A stretch of 64,000 nucleotides of DNA from an uncultured Chitinophagaceae bacterium. GTDB lineage: Bacteria; Bacteroidota; Bacteroidia; Chitinophagales; Chitinophagaceae. Location: assembly GCA_937873715.1 (NCBI GenBank), contig CALMYJ010000036.1, positions 1 through 64,000 on the forward strand, given 5' to 3'. The translations under genes and the position numbers were made by a program. Shown here in pieces: positions 45,240-53,641 of this stretch. Every line of letters begins with the position of its first letter. The stretch's first letter is position 1. The notes beneath the pieces were generated by a model. The model was not told the origin of the DNA, did not search any database, and saw only the letters and a list, made by a program, of their open reading frames with translations.

Positions 45240-45247
45240 TACATTTG
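45240..45247 (+). promoter_or_regulatory. -7 promoter box of murF
   Basis: TACATTTG matches TAnnTTTG and ends four bases before the murF ATG. If it is used, transcription would begin at or next to the start codon. No clear -33 TTTG is seen. Confidence 0.35.
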
Positions 45248-45251
45248 AAGC

Positions 45252-46526
45252 ATGCATATACAAGCCTTATACGATGTTTTTTTACAGCATCCTTCAGTAC
45301 AAACCGATACCCGTAAGCTGCAGCCCGGCGACATATTTTTTGCACTCAAAGGCCCTAATTTCAATGGCAACCTTTTTGCAAAACAGGCACTGGATGCCGG
45401 TGCCGCCTGTGTGGTGGTTGATGAAGATACCGGCTTTGAAGACAAGAGGCTGTTTAAAACAGATGATGTATTATCTACGCTGCAGCAACTTGCCAAATAC
45501 CACCGGCAGCAGTTTAATATCCCCTTCATTGCCATTACAGGCAGCAACGGCAAAACCACTACTAAAGAACTGGTACATGCGGTGCTGGCTACAACCTATA
45601 TTACTTATACCACAAAGGGCAATCTTAATAATCATATTGGTATTCCTCTAACATTGTTATCTGTTAAAAAAGATGCACAACTTGCCGTAATTGAAATGGG
45701 GGCTAATCATCAAAAAGAAATAGCAGGTTATTGTACCTATACTTTACCCACGTATGGTATGATTACCAATTGCGGTAAAGCTCACCTGGAAGGCTTTGGT
45801 GGTGTGGAGGGGGTTAAAAAAGGTAAGGGTGAACTGTATGATTATCTCCGGGCAAATGGCGGCACTGTTTTTTTAATGCAGGATTATGATTACCTGGTAC
45901 AAATGGCTGAGGGTATAAAAGAGGTGATTACGTACGGCACATCCGGCGCTGATATTACCGGTACGGCCCGGGGCGGCGAATGTTTAAAAGTGAAGCTGGT
46001 TAAAGGCACTGGTATTGATACGATAAACAGCAACCTGGTTGGGGATTATAATTTACCCAATATACTGGCAGCCGTTTGCGTGGGTAAATACTTTAAAGTA
46101 GCTGATGATAAAATAAAAGCTGCTGTAGAAAATTACCAGCCTTCAAACAGCCGTTCGCAATTAATACAGCAGGGGAGTAATAAAATTATTTTGGATGCTT
46201 ATAATGCCAATCCCAGCAGTATGAAGCTGGCTATTGAAAACCTGGCCAATATGCCCGGTGCTGATAAAGTGCTTATGCTGGGCGCTATGGCCGAAATGGG
46301 CGAAGCCAGTATGGCAGAGCATGAAGCCATCGTACAAACTATATTAGCCTATTCGTGGAAAGCTGTGGTGCTGGTTGGGGGGGATTTTAAAAAACTCACC
46401 CATCCTTTCCATTATTTTGATACTGCAACTGAAGCCGCTGCATGGCTGAAGGAACAGCATTTTGAAAACTGTACCCTATTGGTAAAGGGTTCAAGAAGTA
46501 TGCAGATGGAAAAGGTGTTGGGCTGA
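45252..46526 (+). CDS. murF: UDP-N-acetylmuramoyl-tripeptide--D-alanyl-D-alanine ligase
   Basis: MurF adds D-Ala-D-Ala to the UDP-MurNAc tripeptide, the last cytoplasmic step of peptidoglycan precursor synthesis. The 424 residues contain the N-terminal TDTRKLQPGDIFFALKG, the P-loop GSNGKTTTKEL, LNNHIGIPLTLL, EMGANHQKEI and DAYNANPSSM. The start is fixed by the conserved first helix (LYDVFLQHPSV). It is convergent with plsX. Confidence 0.96.
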   Translation: MHIQALYDVFLQHPSVQTDTRKLQPGDIFFALKGPNFNGNLFAKQALDAGAACVVVDEDTGFEDKRLFKTDDVLSTLQQLAKYHRQQFNIPFIAITGSNGKTTTKELVHAVLATTYITYTTKGNLNNHIGIPLTLLSVKKDAQLAVIEMGANHQKEIAGYCTYTLPTYGMITNCGKAHLEGFGGVEGVKKGKGELYDYLRANGGTVFLMQDYDYLVQMAEGIKEVITYGTSGADITGTARGGECLKVKLVKGTGIDTINSNLVGDYNLPNILAAVCVGKYFKVADDKIKAAVENYQPSNSRSQLIQQGSNKIILDAYNANPSSMKLAIENLANMPGADKVLMLGAMAEMGEASMAEHEAIVQTILAYSWKAVVLVGGDFKKLTHPFHYFDTATEAAAWLKEQHFENCTLLVKGSRSMQMEKVLG

Positions 46527-46529
46527 TAC

Positions 46530-47477
46530 TCAGGAATTGGCTTTAAAAATCTCCTGCATTTTTTCCAGCAGTTTTGTTTCAATCATTTGCTGTGCAATAT
46601 GAATCATGTTTTTAAAAGCCACAGCATGCGATATGCCATGGCCAATAATTACCGGCCTGGCTACACCCAATACCGGTACACCACCGTACATTTCAAAATT
46701 GAAGCGGTCAAAATGTTCATCTTTGATGCCGCGGCGCTGCACTATATCATATACGCTTTCGGCCAGCTTAAGTACCACATTACCGGTAAAGCCGTCGCAT
46801 ACCATCACATCAGCTTTATCCAATAAAATGTCCCGGCCCTCGATATTGCCGGTAAAGTTGATATGGTTGTTTTCTTTAAGCAAAGGGTAGGTGGCTTGTG
46901 CCAGCAGGTTACCCTTACCTTCTTCTTCGCCAAGGTTGAGAAGGCCAACTTTTGGTTCGGGGATATTTAAAATGTGTTTGGCAAACAAGGTACCCAGTAT
47001 GGCAAACTGGTTCAGGTTTTCGGGCTTACAATCGGCATTGGTACCGGCATCGAGCAGTAAGCCAAGTTTACCGTTTTCACGGGGCATGTATGCGCCTATG
47101 GTGGGGCGGCTTACCCCTTCAATAGCTTTAATGCTGAATAAGGAGCCTACCATCATGGCGCCTGTGTTACCGGCACTTATAAAAGCGTCGGTTTTACCGG
47201 TAGCCAGCAGGTGAAACCCTACCGCTATTGAAGATTGTTGTTTTTCTTTAAGTGCTTTAGTGGGGTGTTCCTGCATTTCAATTACCTGTGTGGTGTGCAC
47301 TATGGTAATATTATCTGTGGCTATTTTGTATTCGGCAAGCAAAGTATCTATTTGTGCCTTATCGCCAAGCAGGGTGAGTTGGGCGGCATTGCCAGCTTCA
47401 TGTCTGTACAGTTCAATACCTTTTACAGCTTCAAGCGGGGCATAATCGCCTCCCATCATATCGAGAGCAATATTCAT
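46530..47477 (-). CDS. plsX: Phosphate acyltransferase
   Basis: PlsX converts acyl-ACP to acyl phosphate, the donor for the first step of phospholipid synthesis by PlsY. The 315 residues open with MNIALDMMGGDYAPLEAVKG and include STNTGAMM-like SAGNTGAMMVG, DAGTNADCKPENL, NLGEEEGKGN and CDGFTGNVVLKL. It lies behind rpmF and DUF177 on the same strand, a widely conserved order, but a terminator hairpin separates it from rpmF. Confidence 0.96.
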   Translation of the reverse strand: MNIALDMMGGDYAPLEAVKGIELYRHEAGNAAQLTLLGDKAQIDTLLAEYKIATDNITIVHTTQVIEMQEHPTKALKEKQQSSIAVGFHLLATGKTDAFISAGNTGAMMVGSLFSIKAIEGVSRPTIGAYMPRENGKLGLLLDAGTNADCKPENLNQFAILGTLFAKHILNIPEPKVGLLNLGEEEGKGNLLAQATYPLLKENNHINFTGNIEGRDILLDKADVMVCDGFTGNVVLKLAESVYDIVQRRGIKDEHFDRFNFEMYGGVPVLGVARPVIIGHGISHAVAFKNMIHIAQQMIETKLLEKMQEIFKANS

Positions 47478-47505
47478 ATCCGTGGAATACTATAAATAAA
47501 AAATC

Positions 47506-47541
47506 CTAAGTGCTGCATTCGTTGCCGAATGTAGAACTTAG
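47506..47541 (-). terminator. Hairpin between rpmF and plsX
   Basis: A long imperfect stem (CTAAGT..TGCATTCG against CGAATGTA..ACTTAG, with one internal mismatch) is followed on the minus strand by GGATTTTTTATTT. It fits an intrinsic terminator after rpmF and may attenuate transcription into plsX. Confidence 0.75.
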
Positions 47542-47565
47542 AATCGGGTATTAAAAATTAAATTA

Positions 47566-47760
47566 TCAGGCTTTGAGCGGAGCTTTTTCAGCTACTACTT
47601 GTCCTTTATAATACAATTTGCCTTCACTTACATGTGCACGGTGGCGTACATGCGTTAAGCCTGTTGTTTTATCGGTTGTTAATGTTGCCGCTTCAGCCTT
47701 GTAGTGTGTCCTTCTCTTTGCACTGCGCTGTTGGGAGTGGCGACGTTTCGGATTTGGCAT
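47566..47760 (-). CDS. rpmF: 50S ribosomal protein L32
   Basis: A 64-residue basic protein with the L32 opening MPNPKRRHSQQRSAKRRTHY and the tail HVSEGKLYYKGQVV. It has no cysteines, so it is the zinc-free form. It follows the DUF177 gene by 29 bp and completes the usual DUF177-rpmF-plsX order. Confidence 0.96.
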   Translation of the reverse strand: MPNPKRRHSQQRSAKRRTHYKAEAATLTTDKTTGLTHVRHRAHVSEGKLYYKGQVVAEKAPLKA

Positions 47761-47789
47761 ATCTCTGAGTTTTTAAATGTTATAGTATT

Positions 47790-48356
47790 TTAATTTTCTT
47801 TATTTGGATCTTGTTCACTTTTTCTAAACTGTTCCAGTCCTTTCCAAATATCATTTGCTGTTGCTTCCGAATCTGTTGTTTCCATTTTCTTCAGCATATC
47901 CAGTACCTCTTTGTTACATCCCGGGCCACCAAATGCTTCGGGGCTGCAGGTTTTCTGTGCCGGTACGCTAAGGCTTACAAATTCAAAAAGCCAGTTGTTC
48001 AAATGAAGGTGGCTTTCGGTTTTTGATATATAAAAAACATCCGGGTCTTCTTCCTGTTCATTCATCTGCTCGGGGTTTTCCACCATTTTAACCAGCATGT
48101 TAAATTCATCCCAGAGGTCGATGGTAATGCTATTGCTGCACCTGTCGCATAGTACATCTGCTTTGCCGCCAACTTCAAAACGCAGCATCATAAAGCTGCT
48201 TTTTTTATCTAACGACAGCTTTACTTTTGCAAAGCAATTACTGAATTCCCTTGTTTCAAGACCGGCAAAGAACTTGTCATCAATTTCGTAGGTAAACTCA
48301 TGTATACCCGGCTTCAAACCAACAAATGCTATCTCGTACGCTTTTCTTTTAGCCAT
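47790..48356 (-). CDS. DUF177 (YceD-like) protein
   Basis: A 188-residue protein of the DUF177/YceD family, linked to 23S rRNA processing or accumulation in E. coli and plants. Four cysteines in two pairs (LCDRC about residue 82; CSPEAFGGPGC near 150) suit a zinc site. The position directly before rpmF is typical and supports the call. Confidence 0.88.
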   Translation of the reverse strand: MAKRKAYEIAFVGLKPGIHEFTYEIDDKFFAGLETREFSNCFAKVKLSLDKKSSFMMLRFEVGGKADVLCDRCSNSITIDLWDEFNMLVKMVENPEQMNEQEEDPDVFYISKTESHLHLNNWLFEFVSLSVPAQKTCSPEAFGGPGCNKEVLDMLKKMETTDSEATANDIWKGLEQFRKSEQDPNKEN

Positions 48357-48470
48357 ACCTATGGTTTAAAGGACGGCGAAGGTATAGGTTTTTGCTCAAA
48401 TTAGACGAGTTTTTATGATAAAAATTACGGTTACGGGTTGTTTTGAGGGCTTTTGTACTATTTTCGATAC

Positions 48471-49556
48471 ATGCGGTATCGCAAGCAAGCTGAGTTTACA
48501 GCAATTTTTATTCTTCCGGCAGTTCTGGTTCATGGCGTATCCCGGCTTCCCAGGCCGGTTATAGAAAAGTACTATTCCACAGGTATTTATCCTTATATCT
48601 CCCTGGTATTAAAAAAATGTTTTGGATGGTTGCCCATCAGTATTGGCGACTTACTTTATGGCTGCTTTGGGGTTTGGTTATTGCTGCGGTTAATTGCTTT
48701 AGCGAGGAAGTTTTTAAAAGGCGAACCCCGGGCTGCGTTTTTGAAAAATGCGGTTTTTCGATTGCTGAAAATTGTACTTCTCCTGTATACCTGTTTCAAC
48801 CTGCTGTGGGGGTTAAATTACAACAGGGCAGGAATTGCCGCCCAGCTACAACTAAGCAGCGGAGCTGTTAACGAAGCAAATCTTGCACACATGGATTCGC
48901 TTTTGCTGCAAAAAGTTAATGAAAACAGGAGGGCATTGCCCGGTGGTGCCATACAGGGTATTACAAAGAGGGCGCTGTTTACAGCCGCTGTGGCTGCTTA
49001 TGATACAGTAGCAAAGCAGTACCCGTTTTTGCAATACCGGGGAGGTACTTCGGTAAAAGCATCGCTATGGGGCTGGCTCGGCAATTATGTGGGCTTTACA
49101 GGATATTATAATCCCTTTACCGGTGAGGCACAGGTTAATACAAGTGTGCCCCAATTTTTTCAACCATTTACCACCTGCCACGAAATTGCTCACCAGCTTG
49201 GTTATGCCAAAGAAAATGAAGCCAATTTTGTAGCCTACCTGGTAGCCGCTCAATCGGGGGATACGCTGCTGCGTTACTCCGCTTACCTCGAGCTTTTTTT
49301 GTATACCAATCATACGCATTATCTGCAAGACTCTGTGTCGGCAAAAATGCTGGCCCGCCAACTGGATACTGCCGTGAAATCTGATTTGGAAGAGTGGGCA
49401 AAGTTTTCCGGCAGGTATAAAAACCCGGCAGCGCCTGTTATACGATGGCTATATGGAAAATACCTTGAGGGCAACCAGCAGCCGGAGGGTGTACAGTCGT
49501 ACGACAGGGCAACCAGCCTGCTTATTGCTTATTATAAAAAGTTTGGTAAAATATAA
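48471..49556 (+). CDS. DUF3810 membrane protein with HExxH zinc-peptidase motif
   Basis: A 361-residue membrane protein of DUF3810. Three hydrophobic segments lie in the first 125 residues (TAIFILPAVLVHGVS, IGDLLYGCFGVWLLLRLI, LKIVLLLYTCFNLLWGL), followed by an extracytoplasmic domain with TTCHEIAHQLGYAKENEANF. The motif contains HExxH and a downstream E, as in zinc metallopeptidases. Activity is not established for the family. The ATG at 48471 is preferred over the in-frame TTG at 48453; TATTTTCG at 48459-48466 may be its -7 box. Confidence 0.8.
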   Translation: MRYRKQAEFTAIFILPAVLVHGVSRLPRPVIEKYYSTGIYPYISLVLKKCFGWLPISIGDLLYGCFGVWLLLRLIALARKFLKGEPRAAFLKNAVFRLLKIVLLLYTCFNLLWGLNYNRAGIAAQLQLSSGAVNEANLAHMDSLLLQKVNENRRALPGGAIQGITKRALFTAAVAAYDTVAKQYPFLQYRGGTSVKASLWGWLGNYVGFTGYYNPFTGEAQVNTSVPQFFQPFTTCHEIAHQLGYAKENEANFVAYLVAAQSGDTLLRYSAYLELFLYTNHTHYLQDSVSAKMLARQLDTAVKSDLEEWAKFSGRYKNPAAPVIRWLYGKYLEGNQQPEGVQSYDRATSLLIAYYKKFGKI

Positions 49557-49571
49557 AGGGCTTTAAAAAAA

Positions 49572-49596
49572 GGAAGCCCCTGGGAACAGGGGCTTC
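49572..49596 (-). terminator. Intrinsic terminator after porP/sprF-like gene
   Basis: Stem GAAGCCCCT / AGGGGCTTC around GGGAAC; on the minus strand it is followed by CTTTTTTT. It lies 84 bp past the stop of the porP/sprF-like gene. Confidence 0.85.
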
Positions 49597-49679
49597 GTGT
49601 TATCCAAACAATCCATAAAAACAAAAGATCTTGTTGTTAAGGCTACGATCTCAGATGATAGTTGGATGTTGACAGAATT

Positions 49680-50714
49680 TTAAAATCTTGGGCAACGCAC
49701 AGCATTTTGAGTGCTGTTGTCGCGGTTTAAATATTTTTGATAGGAGAGGGCCAGTTCAAATCCACCCCGACCGCGGCTTGCAGCACTTAACCTCGAAATG
49801 TTTACATCATAGCTTACTGATATGGCCAGTGGTCTTGCTTCTAATTTGGCCACAGGGATAATGGCATCCTGCAGGCGGTAAAATAAGCCGCCGTGTACTA
49901 AATAGCTGGGCTCGGCGATGTCATCAAGTTTTTTGGTGATAAGGCCACCAGCAATAATTTGTGTGTGTGCTCCTTGTACAATATAATCAGCATATAAAGT
50001 GGTATAGGCATCTTCAGTCATCGATAACCTGGCACCCCCAGAGAATACCCATTTAGGATTTAAAATAGATTTATTGTCGCCATAAAAAGTAATGTTGGAT
50101 GGCTTATTAAAATGGTGATAGGCCACGCCTGCAAAAACATTATTATCCTCATTGTCGCCTACCTGTGAGTTGAAGCTCATACCCACGGTTGCATCTAAAT
50201 AGGAATAGGAGTTACGGGTAAAAGTTTCGCCATCAGAAAGGTCGCCATTGTACCCGTTGCCATCATACTGGCTGTTGGTAGTCATCTTGCTCCTGTCGAG
50301 CCTGCGCTGTGCAAGGCCACCCATGAAGCCAAGAGAGAGATAGGTATTTCTTTCGGCACTTAATGATTTGTGATAATTAAGTGCTGGTAGTATATGCGTA
50401 GTAGTTAGTGCTACGGTACCGGCTTTATCGTGTAAAAACTGGCCGCCGATAGTCATAAAATCTTCGCCTTTGCCAACAGGTAGTTTAAATTCTCCGTTGA
50501 ACGATGTAGTTTGAAATGGTACTGTTACACTTTGCCATTGATTGCGGTAAACGGCCTGCAACCTCATATCGCCGGAAAATATACCTGCAAGTGCCGGGTT
50601 GCGTAATAATGGCGCTTCGTAAAATTGCGAAAAATGAATATCCTGCGAAAGGGCTTTTTGAGTGAAACTGGTTACAGCGATGCTGCACAGTAATAGGGTT
50701 ACTTTTGTTTTCAT
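49680..50714 (-). CDS. PorP/SprF-family type IX secretion membrane protein
   Basis: A 344-residue outer-membrane beta-barrel. The signal peptide ends FTQKALSQ, and the family opening is DIHFSQFYEAPLLRNPALAGIFSGDMRL, followed by NQWQSV and a series of amphipathic strands. PorP/SprF proteins attach to the secretion machinery or to a partner adhesin such as SprB. The usual partner (a giant adhesin or porK-N) is not in the window, so this may be one of several paralogues serving a particular cargo. Confidence 0.9.
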   Translation of the reverse strand: MKTKVTLLLCSIAVTSFTQKALSQDIHFSQFYEAPLLRNPALAGIFSGDMRLQAVYRNQWQSVTVPFQTTSFNGEFKLPVGKGEDFMTIGGQFLHDKAGTVALTTTHILPALNYHKSLSAERNTYLSLGFMGGLAQRRLDRSKMTTNSQYDGNGYNGDLSDGETFTRNSYSYLDATVGMSFNSQVGDNEDNNVFAGVAYHHFNKPSNITFYGDNKSILNPKWVFSGGARLSMTEDAYTTLYADYIVQGAHTQIIAGGLITKKLDDIAEPSYLVHGGLFYRLQDAIIPVAKLEARPLAISVSYDVNISRLSAASRGRGGFELALSYQKYLNRDNSTQNAVRCPRF

Positions 50715-51060
50715 AAAATAGGATTCGGTTTTCGGGTGCTTTCAGACTTGCGTCGATATATAAACGGCGGCGTGTAAACTTTATTATAAAATATGCCCTG
50801 AAATTTTAACAGGTATAAAAAAATATAGTTTTTTTGGCCGGGTTGTAAATGGCAGGTATTGAGTGGTTTACTGGCTTATAAAGCCTCTATTACTCTGCGT
50901 TGTAATGGTGAGGCTGGATGTTTTAAAATGCTAAAGTCCCCCGAAGAATCGGGGGACTTTTTTCTTTAACCCTTAAAACAATCAACATGAAACACGTTGA
51001 TATATGGACACCATTAATTACGAATAAAGGTGTCGTTTGGTTGTTCGTTTTTATAAAAAA
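50715..51060. other. Intergenic region between porP/sprF and lon
   Basis: About 350 bp with no convincing gene. It holds the porP/sprF promoter side and the strong hairpin at 50933. Towards lon there are short inverted repeats around 50984-51000 (CAACATG / CACGTTG). Confidence 0.5.
50933..50964 (+). terminator. Strong intrinsic terminator with no annotated plus-strand gene
   Basis: Stem AAAGTCCCCCGA / TCGGGGGACTTT with a four-base loop, then a run of T residues on the plus strand. On the minus strand it could end lon transcripts, but the T run is weaker there (TTTAGC). The plus-strand orientation has no visible gene upstream within 200 bp. Confidence 0.85.
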
Positions 51061-53460
51061 TTATGTTAAGGCAATTTCGAGCACCTGCTGCATGGTTTTT
51101 ACGTAATGGAATTTTATGCCTTTGATAAACTGTGGATTTATTTCGAGTACATCTTTTTCGTTTTGCCAGCACATAATAATTTCTTTTAGCCCGGCACGCT
51201 TTGCAGCCAATACTTTTTCTTTGATGCCGCCAACCGGCAGTACCTGGCCCCTTAATGTAATTTCACCAGTCATAGCCAGGTAGGGGCGTACCCTGCGGCC
51301 GGTAAAGGCACTGGTGAGTGCCGTCATCATGGTAATGCCTGCGCTGGGCCCGTCTTTGGGTACTGCACCTTCGGGTACATGAATGTGCACATTTTTTTTG
51401 TTGAACATTTCAGGGTCAATATCAAATTTCTTTGCATTTACCTGCAGCCAGGTGTAAGCAGTAGAGGCACTCTCCTTCATTACATTACCCAGGTTGCCGG
51501 TCATTTTTAATTCACCCTTGCCTTCGCTGAGGCTTATTTCAATAAAGAGTATATCGCCGCCTACATAAGTCCAGGCTAAACCAACCGCTACGCCAGCCAT
51601 GTTGGCCGTTTTGTACATTTCGTTGCTAAAGCGGGGCTTGCCCAAAATTTTTTCTACATCGGCCTGTGTTAATGTGGGTTTCAGTTTTTCTTTGGTGGCA
51701 AATTGCTTAGCCAGGTTTCGCATTACTGAAGCTAATTGCCTGTCCAGGTCTCTTACACCGCTTTCACGGGTATAATCTTCAATAATTTTTTCCAGCACTT
51801 TGTCGCTTACTTTAAGGGTAACATTTTTCAGGCCATGTGCTTCTTTTTGTTTGGGCAGCAGGTGTTGTTTGACAATTTCTATTTTTTCTTCCACTGCATA
51901 GCCGTTGAGATCGATAATTTCCAGCCTGTCTCTTAATGCCGGTTGAATATCATTGATGTTATTGGCCGTAGCTATAAACAGTACTTTGCTTAAATCATAT
52001 TCCAGTTCAAGGTAATTGTCGTAAAAGCTGTGGTTTTGTTCGGGGTCCAGCACTTCTAATAATGCCGAAGAGGGGTCGCCACGAAAATCGCTGCCCATTT
52101 TATCTATTTCATCCAGTATCATTACCGGGTTGCTGCTTTTTATTTTCCGGATCGACTGGATGATGCGGCCCGGCATGGCGCCAATATAGGTTTTGCGGTG
52201 ACCCCTTATTTCACTTTCATCATGCAGGCCGCCCAGGCTCAGGCGCACATATTTACGGGACACGGCATGTGCAATACTTTTTCCCAAACTTGTTTTACCA
52301 ATACCCGGAGGGCCAACAAAGCAAAGTATCGGGCTTTTCATGTCGCCCTTTAATTTCAATACGGCCAGGTACTCCAATATGCGTTCTTTAATTTTTGTCA
52401 TACCGTAATGATCCTGGTCAAGCACTTTTTTGGCTTTCTTTAAATCGTACAGGTCTTGCGTATAATCTTCCCAGGGCAGGTCGAGCATCAGGTCGAGGTG
52501 ATTGTACACAATAGAATAGTCTGGCGTGCTGGGGTGCATCCGTTCCAGTTTTTCTATACCTTTTGCAAACATATCCCTTGCGGCAGCCGGCCATTTTTTT
52601 GTTTCGGCCTTTTTCATCATTTCTTTTACTTCGGCCACATTATCGCCACCCAGTTCTTCCTTGATGGCTTTCATTTGCTGTTGCAAAAAATATTCTCTTT
52701 GCTGTTTGTCTAACTCTGCCCTGGTTTTATTGGTTACCTTATTTTTCAGTTCGGTGTATTGCAACTCGGTATGCATCAGGCCCAGCAGTACTTCGGCCCT
52801 TGCTTTAAGGTTGTTGATAACCAGCAGGCGTTGTTTATCCTTTATTTCACTATTGAGGTTACTGCTTACAAAGTGGATAAGAAAAGAGGGGTTCTCAATA
52901 TTTTTTAAAATTATGGCTGCTTCGCTGGGCAGGTTGGGGCTCATTTGAATGATTTGGCCGGCAAGGTCTTTGATGCTGCTCACCATGGCATCAAAATCTT
53001 TGTCGTTTTTTACAACTTCATCATCCAGCAGCGATATTCTTGCTTTAAAATAAGGATCGTCGGTAGTAATTTCATCTACTTTAAAGCGCTTGCGGCCCTG
53101 TATAATAATAGTGGTGCCACCATCGGGCATTTTTATCATTTTGGCAATCCGGGCTACGGTGCCAATTTCTTCCAGGTCGCTAACAACGGGTTCTTCTACG
53201 TTACTGTCTTTTTGTGCTATTACGCCTATCAATTTGTCAGCCTTATAGGCATCTGTTACAGCCTTAATGCTTTTATCCCTGCCAACAGTAATAGGTATAA
53301 CCACGCCGGGAAAAAGTACCGTATTTCTTAAAGGTAAAAGGGGCAGTTCGGCAGGTATAGCCTGTAAATCGCTGTCGTCGGGTTCATTTTCATTTAAAGG
53401 GATGATGGGCATAAATTCCAGTTCTTCTTCTGTACCCTGTACTAATATTCTATTGTTCAT
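51061..53460 (-). CDS. lon: ATP-dependent protease Lon
   Basis: Lon (endopeptidase La) degrades misfolded and regulatory proteins. The start at 53460 (MNNRILVQG) gives 799 residues; the frame from 53481 begins with TTG and is less likely. N-terminal substrate domain (LPLLPLRNTVLFPGVVIP), AAA+ module with Walker A GPPGIGKTSLGKS and MILDEIDKMG, and a C-terminal Ser-Lys protease domain with the nucleophile near residue 703 (KDGPSAGITM) and its lysine in PVGGIKEKVLAAKRAG. It is monocistronic here. Confidence 0.97.
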   Translation of the reverse strand: MNNRILVQGTEEELEFMPIIPLNENEPDDSDLQAIPAELPLLPLRNTVLFPGVVIPITVGRDKSIKAVTDAYKADKLIGVIAQKDSNVEEPVVSDLEEIGTVARIAKMIKMPDGGTTIIIQGRKRFKVDEITTDDPYFKARISLLDDEVVKNDKDFDAMVSSIKDLAGQIIQMSPNLPSEAAIILKNIENPSFLIHFVSSNLNSEIKDKQRLLVINNLKARAEVLLGLMHTELQYTELKNKVTNKTRAELDKQQREYFLQQQMKAIKEELGGDNVAEVKEMMKKAETKKWPAAARDMFAKGIEKLERMHPSTPDYSIVYNHLDLMLDLPWEDYTQDLYDLKKAKKVLDQDHYGMTKIKERILEYLAVLKLKGDMKSPILCFVGPPGIGKTSLGKSIAHAVSRKYVRLSLGGLHDESEIRGHRKTYIGAMPGRIIQSIRKIKSSNPVMILDEIDKMGSDFRGDPSSALLEVLDPEQNHSFYDNYLELEYDLSKVLFIATANNINDIQPALRDRLEIIDLNGYAVEEKIEIVKQHLLPKQKEAHGLKNVTLKVSDKVLEKIIEDYTRESGVRDLDRQLASVMRNLAKQFATKEKLKPTLTQADVEKILGKPRFSNEMYKTANMAGVAVGLAWTYVGGDILFIEISLSEGKGELKMTGNLGNVMKESASTAYTWLQVNAKKFDIDPEMFNKKNVHIHVPEGAVPKDGPSAGITMMTALTSAFTGRRVRPYLAMTGEITLRGQVLPVGGIKEKVLAAKRAGLKEIIMCWQNEKDVLEINPQFIKGIKFHYVKTMQQVLEIALT

Positions 53461-53591
53461 GTGTAAATTTAAAACAGTCAAAATGTCAAATTAGTGATGC
53501 AATATCCTCTTTTTTTGTAGGGATATATATAGTGACAACTATAATGCCGAAGGGTAAAATAAAAAAAGGTGGGTTATGCAGGTATTGCCAT

Positions 53592-53619
53592 AAAAAAAGC
53601 GACAGTAAAAACTGCCGCC
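53592..53619 (-). terminator. Intrinsic terminator after the M4 protease gene
   Basis: On the minus strand, GCGGCAGT, loop TTTT, ACTGTCGC, followed by seven T residues. It starts 23 bp past the stop at 53642. Confidence 0.88.
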
Positions 53620-53641
53620 TTTAAAAGAGTTGCATTATCAA

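Noticed and set aside
50987..51106. A 39-codon plus-strand frame near the lon stop
   Set aside because: It overlaps the lon 3' end in antisense and has no recognisable composition or context.
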